A stretch of DNA of 64,000 nt, from NCBI GenBank assembly GCA_029891385.1, contig CM057227.1, forward strand, positions 60,885,567 through 60,949,566, read 5' to 3'. This DNA is from Erythroxylum novogranatense. Lineage: Eukaryota; Streptophyta; Magnoliopsida; Malpighiales; Erythroxylaceae. This document shows, piece after piece, positions 60,231 to 64,000 of this stretch (positions are counted from its first letter, which is position 1; every line of letters begins with the position of its first letter). The notes beneath the pieces were generated by a model. The model saw only the letters and a program-made list of their open reading frames with translations. It was not told where the DNA came from and did not search any database. A program made the translations under genes and the position numbers.

Positions 60231-61781
60231 GACCCTACAAACAGAAACTTTCCATGCAAAGATTCACCCTTATAACATTACAATTTAACATCACCTATTT
60301 CACACAAAGTTGAATCCAACATCCCAAAGTTTCATTGGGCACAAACCTCACCTCATTTTCACACCTACACAATTAGTTATGCTCACAACATTACAATAGG
60401 TCAAATTGCATTTTCCAGCTTTTCAACTACAACCTAACTCCTATCACTTCTAACACCAATAATACATCACTATGCACCCATTTATAACTCTAAATCAACC
60501 ATAATTTCATCACAACATATACTTATATGATTATACAAAAGTTGGCAACACACTCTCAACACCACTTCCATACTTTATTTACATTTATCTAACATCATAA
60601 CATCATTAACAACATGTAAATTCACAAGCTTCCTCTACTCTATCCTCTTCCCTCACTCAAGCATGCATTAAACCCATTCAAACCTACCACTTTCATGATC
60701 AATTAAATGCTCAAAGGATTCCCATGCATGCTTCTAACTACCAAAAGCATAAAAACAAACATCAAGTCTTACCAATCAAGTTGCAAGCCATTAATTCTCC
60801 AAGTCTTTAAACCTCTCCATACTTCCTACCTTGATACCTCATCCACGGTTTTCATAAGCATAACAAAGAGACTCATCAATTAAAGGCTTCAACTTGGTTT
60901 GTGTGTGATGATGATCAGGCAAGGAACCAAGGAGAAATGTCTTGTATGAGATAAGTAGAAGAAAAAAAATCGAAGAAGAAGAACAAGGCATCTTCGGATG
61001 ATGAGAAGAAAGAGTGGTTTTTCCCAAAGCTTTCCAAAGTGTTTTATATTTAAAGAATGAAGGAGAGAGTCGTGGGCAACCAGCCCACTACAATAATTAT
61101 TATATTAATAACTTAAAATATCCCTAGGCAAGTGACAAGTGTCACTTGCCACGTATCCTGAATTGAATTCCGGTTCCAAATTTCACTCCAATTTCTCTCC
61201 AAATTCCGATGGCTCACAATTCATAATTCCTAAAATCATGTACCTAAATTCCCAATGCCATTTGGTAGTCTTTTCGGTACAAAATAGCTCACTCAGTCAG
61301 TCAGTTGAAATTTTCCGGTCCGGAAATTTCCGAGAATTTCCCCGAATCATTTTTTTGAAAAATACCTAAATTTCCCAAAATTGTAAAACATATGACAGTC
61401 CACTCCCAATAAATTTTCAAACACAAAAAACACATTTTCCACAACAAAAACACATTTACGCCATTTACCGGCGATTTTACCGGTCCGGGAATTTTCTCCG
61501 GACAATTCCAAAAAAATTCTCATAAATTCCTAAAAATGTAAAACACTCTATGGCGCACTCCAAATAATTTTTCAAATACAATTATCCCATAAATTTCACA
61601 AAAGATCTCAATTGAAACCTAAGTCGGAAAATGTCATGAATGCATGTTTACCATGTGAAAGTGCAACAACCCATCAATCATAGAGACGATAAGTTGTATG
61701 TTCATGCCAAGTTATAATTTAATACTCCTAACCCGTCCCAATTTACTAAAATACCCTTCCCATCGGTGATGGGATGTTACA

Positions 61782-64000
61782 ATTCTCCCCTCCTAATAAA
61801 AATTTCGTCCTCGAAATTTCTTATACGATTGATCAGGAAGGCAGGGGAGTCTTTTGATTAATACCCTTTGTTTCCCACTGTTTTCACTACACGACCAAAT
61901 TCGATCAATGAACGGAAATCCAAAACAATCAATTACTATATTTCCCTTTCTCAAACTTTCCATTATTTTACTGCTTACTTATGATTATGTGCAATTTGTC
62001 ACTTTCAATATCATCACTATCAATAACATATATATCGGATCCTAACAATATTTCCAATTCTATCTATGAAGCACTTAGTGAAGCCGAATCATCTTGTAGG
62101 TTTTAGCCTACTTACCAATCCATAATTCTATTCACACCACAATTGCATAGAGGCCCCTCATCACGAATTCAATTTCCCTTACCTACCCCTTTATTTCCAT
62201 CTAAGTACCTTTTGGTCGAGGCCATACCCTTCAAAATATTTCATTTATCGCTTATCAGATTTCGTTATTATCAAAACACAAATCTCATGAGATTTATAAT
62301 CTCAGTGTGAATCAATTCAACTCAATGTCACCATCTTAAATTGCTTAGCCTATCACTGTTTTGCACTGATCACATAGTATAGGGATAACGACTCCTCTTT
62401 GACAGTAAGACCCCTTATACACTATTCGAATGGTGTCACTTATATACTGATTGTCTGTCATGCCACAATTTCTTTGCACTATACATCAATCTCATATCCC
62501 GATGAACTCCCAAAACTATCAATTTCACATTTGTGTCCAGGAGTCAAGCGTGTTGATTAATCACACACGTCATCGTTCAATTTGACAGACTATACCAGCA
62601 ATTGCTTTTCCACAATACTTTTACTAGAGCATAACGCTTCGATTGTTTCTTTTGCTTTCTCGAACCATTCACTTATAATCATTCGATTTCCCATTCTAAC
62701 CTTTCAATTACTCTTTCAATACGCTCTTGCTAGAACATATAGCTTCGATCATTCCTTACATTTTCACTAACAGTTCCCATAATGAGTATCACCCATATTT
62801 CTTAATTTGAACTATACCTAGCATTTTCCTCAACAATTGGAGTTAATTCCCGTTCCTCAATACGGTTTACAATTTCTACATCCTCACTTCGGGTTTTGCC
62901 AATCCGCTTTGATGCACACCAACTTTGAAATTCCCATAGCTAATAATACTTTCTTTTGCCCCTTTTTGTCAGTTCGACTATTAACACTCAATAATACACT
63001 AGATTTGATAACCTAATTGCCCAAATTTCGATCTTCTGCAATTGAGCTTTTTTTCCGTTCAATCCATTGAATTGCACCATTAGCTTAGTTAGAAGAAATT
63101 AGCCGCTTAATCCTTTTTAAATCCTTCAAATGCACGAAATAACGATTTGTATATTCATAAACATCTCCAAACTATTTCTGTACGATTAATTTCTCCAAGC
63201 CTTTAGACCACACTCAGAATAACAAATTTCAAATCATCAATCATAATACCGCCCATGGATTCATATTTGTCCCAAGGTGCATAAAATCACTTTATACAAT
63301 GTCAATAGATCACATCATAATCTTTACTGGAACACTTCAGTATATAGAGTAAATTCTTCAAATGTCTCCTTTATGATCATCAGTCCTAACATTCACATGT
63401 TTTCCTCAATTATTCTTGTCAATAACAAAACCAGAAGATCTTTGACAATTTCTGAACGCATCCAGCATTCTGTTAGTTCTAATTAATTCCAAATTCCACA
63501 TACACATTTCTTTTGAACTGTCGCATTTTATCAATACCTATATCTTTATTAATTCTCCCAATATATCATGTTCATATACTAATTCATCCCTTATTCATTC
63601 AATCAGGTCAATATTCACTCTTATGAGACTTGCATGATAACCAATTTCCCCAACTATACCAATTCATCTATTTCATTTTCCAAATGCGTTCAATTGATTA
63701 TTTATGCATATATCCATTATCCACTCCAAACACAATTGAGACATGTTTCTTTTCAGTCATACAATAAACTTCTTATACCCATAGTTGATTCATATAACTC
63801 TTTACTTATCGAACGTTTTCAATGAGGAAAAATTTTCTTATAATTTTCTCAGCATAACATATTCTGCCATATGTTCCTTACCTTAATTTCTCCACATAAC
63901 TTCATTTATTCGTGATAGATCACTCATTGACTTGAATAAACAATCGTTATATCAATCTCTTACTTTCAGAACATAATTACACAAAGTATACACGAACTTT
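61782..64000 (-). mobile_element. Internal region of the 57570 element, no coding capacity seen
   Basis: Begins with the polypurine tract and the AAATTTCGAGGACGAAATTT end tract that closes chromovirus pol genes, but beyond about 61840 I find no ORF and no gypsy protein motif on either strand for 2.2 kb. It may be a large non-autonomous derivative or a heavily decayed copy; the rest lies outside the window. Confidence 0.55.

Larger units (their letters stand above)
57570..61781 (-). mobile_element. 4.2-kb LTR of a Tekay/Del-like gypsy, minus orientation
   Basis: Plus strand TGTAGCACCCC ... GGGATGTTACA. On the minus strand it starts TGTAACATCCC right after a polypurine tract (AGGAGGGGAGAAT, 61782-61794), so this is the 3' LTR. 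It contains a GAGTT/AACTC hairpin (57987-58000), a hairpin row (58176-58358), two CGGAC/GTCCG hairpins (58443-58457, 58546-58568), smaller inverted repeats near 58705 and 58915, a CpG cluster (59144-59262), ~182-bp repeats (59330-60230) and a CTT-rich tract near 60970. Reading frames inside it are by-products. Confidence 0.8.

Noticed and set aside
1..64000. tRNA or rRNA genes
   Set aside because: None recognised by eye; the tRNA-like text found is limited to retrotransposon primer-binding sites.

Overview
The window is nuclear DNA of a flowering plant, almost certainly a eudicot. It holds the 3' part of one intron-rich host gene (1-6383, plus strand): an LRR / EDR1-like / protein kinase resembling the Arabidopsis Raf-related kinase AT1G04210. 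Everything from about 6.9 kb onward is transposable-element DNA. The species cannot be named from the sequence.

Layout. 1-6383: ten exons of the kinase gene; intron 1 carries a 306-bp hAT-type MITE with a perfect 8-bp target duplication. 7.1-7.97 kb: a LINE ORF1 remnant. 8.0-15.7 kb: minus-oriented Ty3/gypsy LTR material, split by a plus-oriented 4.46-kb solo LTR (10027-14491, TSD TCATA). 15.7-23.2 kb: a minus-strand chimera of two Tekay/Del-like gypsy elements (A and B) fused inside integrase, so RNase H-integrase is present twice. 23.2 kb onward: a Sirevirus-like copia element inserted in the 5' LTR of B. Its env-like gene is split by a second 4.5-kb solo LTR (25259-29769, TSD TCATA) and by an Athila element (30169 onward). 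The Athila gag is split by a minus-strand Ty1/copia element (32992-52000, TSD TGCCC). The copia leader is split by a full-length Tekay/Del gypsy (39256-48646, TSD CATCT). The 3' LTR of Athila is split at 57570 by another gypsy with a 4.2-kb LTR, whose internal region runs off the window without visible coding capacity. The nest is therefore five elements deep: B/A, then Sirevirus, Athila, copia, Tekay.

None of the elements looks autonomous: every coding region has stops, frameshifts, deletions or lost catalytic residues. The most interesting signals are non-coding and sit inside the LTRs: (i) clusters of CpG-rich palindromes in five gypsy LTR types and Athila, with degenerate relatives in the MITE, and the same TCGCGA-centred motif in Athila and Tekay; (ii) about 182-bp tandem repeats beside those clusters in at least three LTR types; (iii) small hairpins conserved between LTR families, one with a compensatory base-pair change, and in the 57570 LTR a tandem row of six hairpins whose stems differ in sequence but still pair. 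Together they suggest a shared LTR architecture, perhaps RNA-structural or chromatin-phasing, that moves or converges between retrotransposon lineages. Whether it is already described cannot be judged from here.
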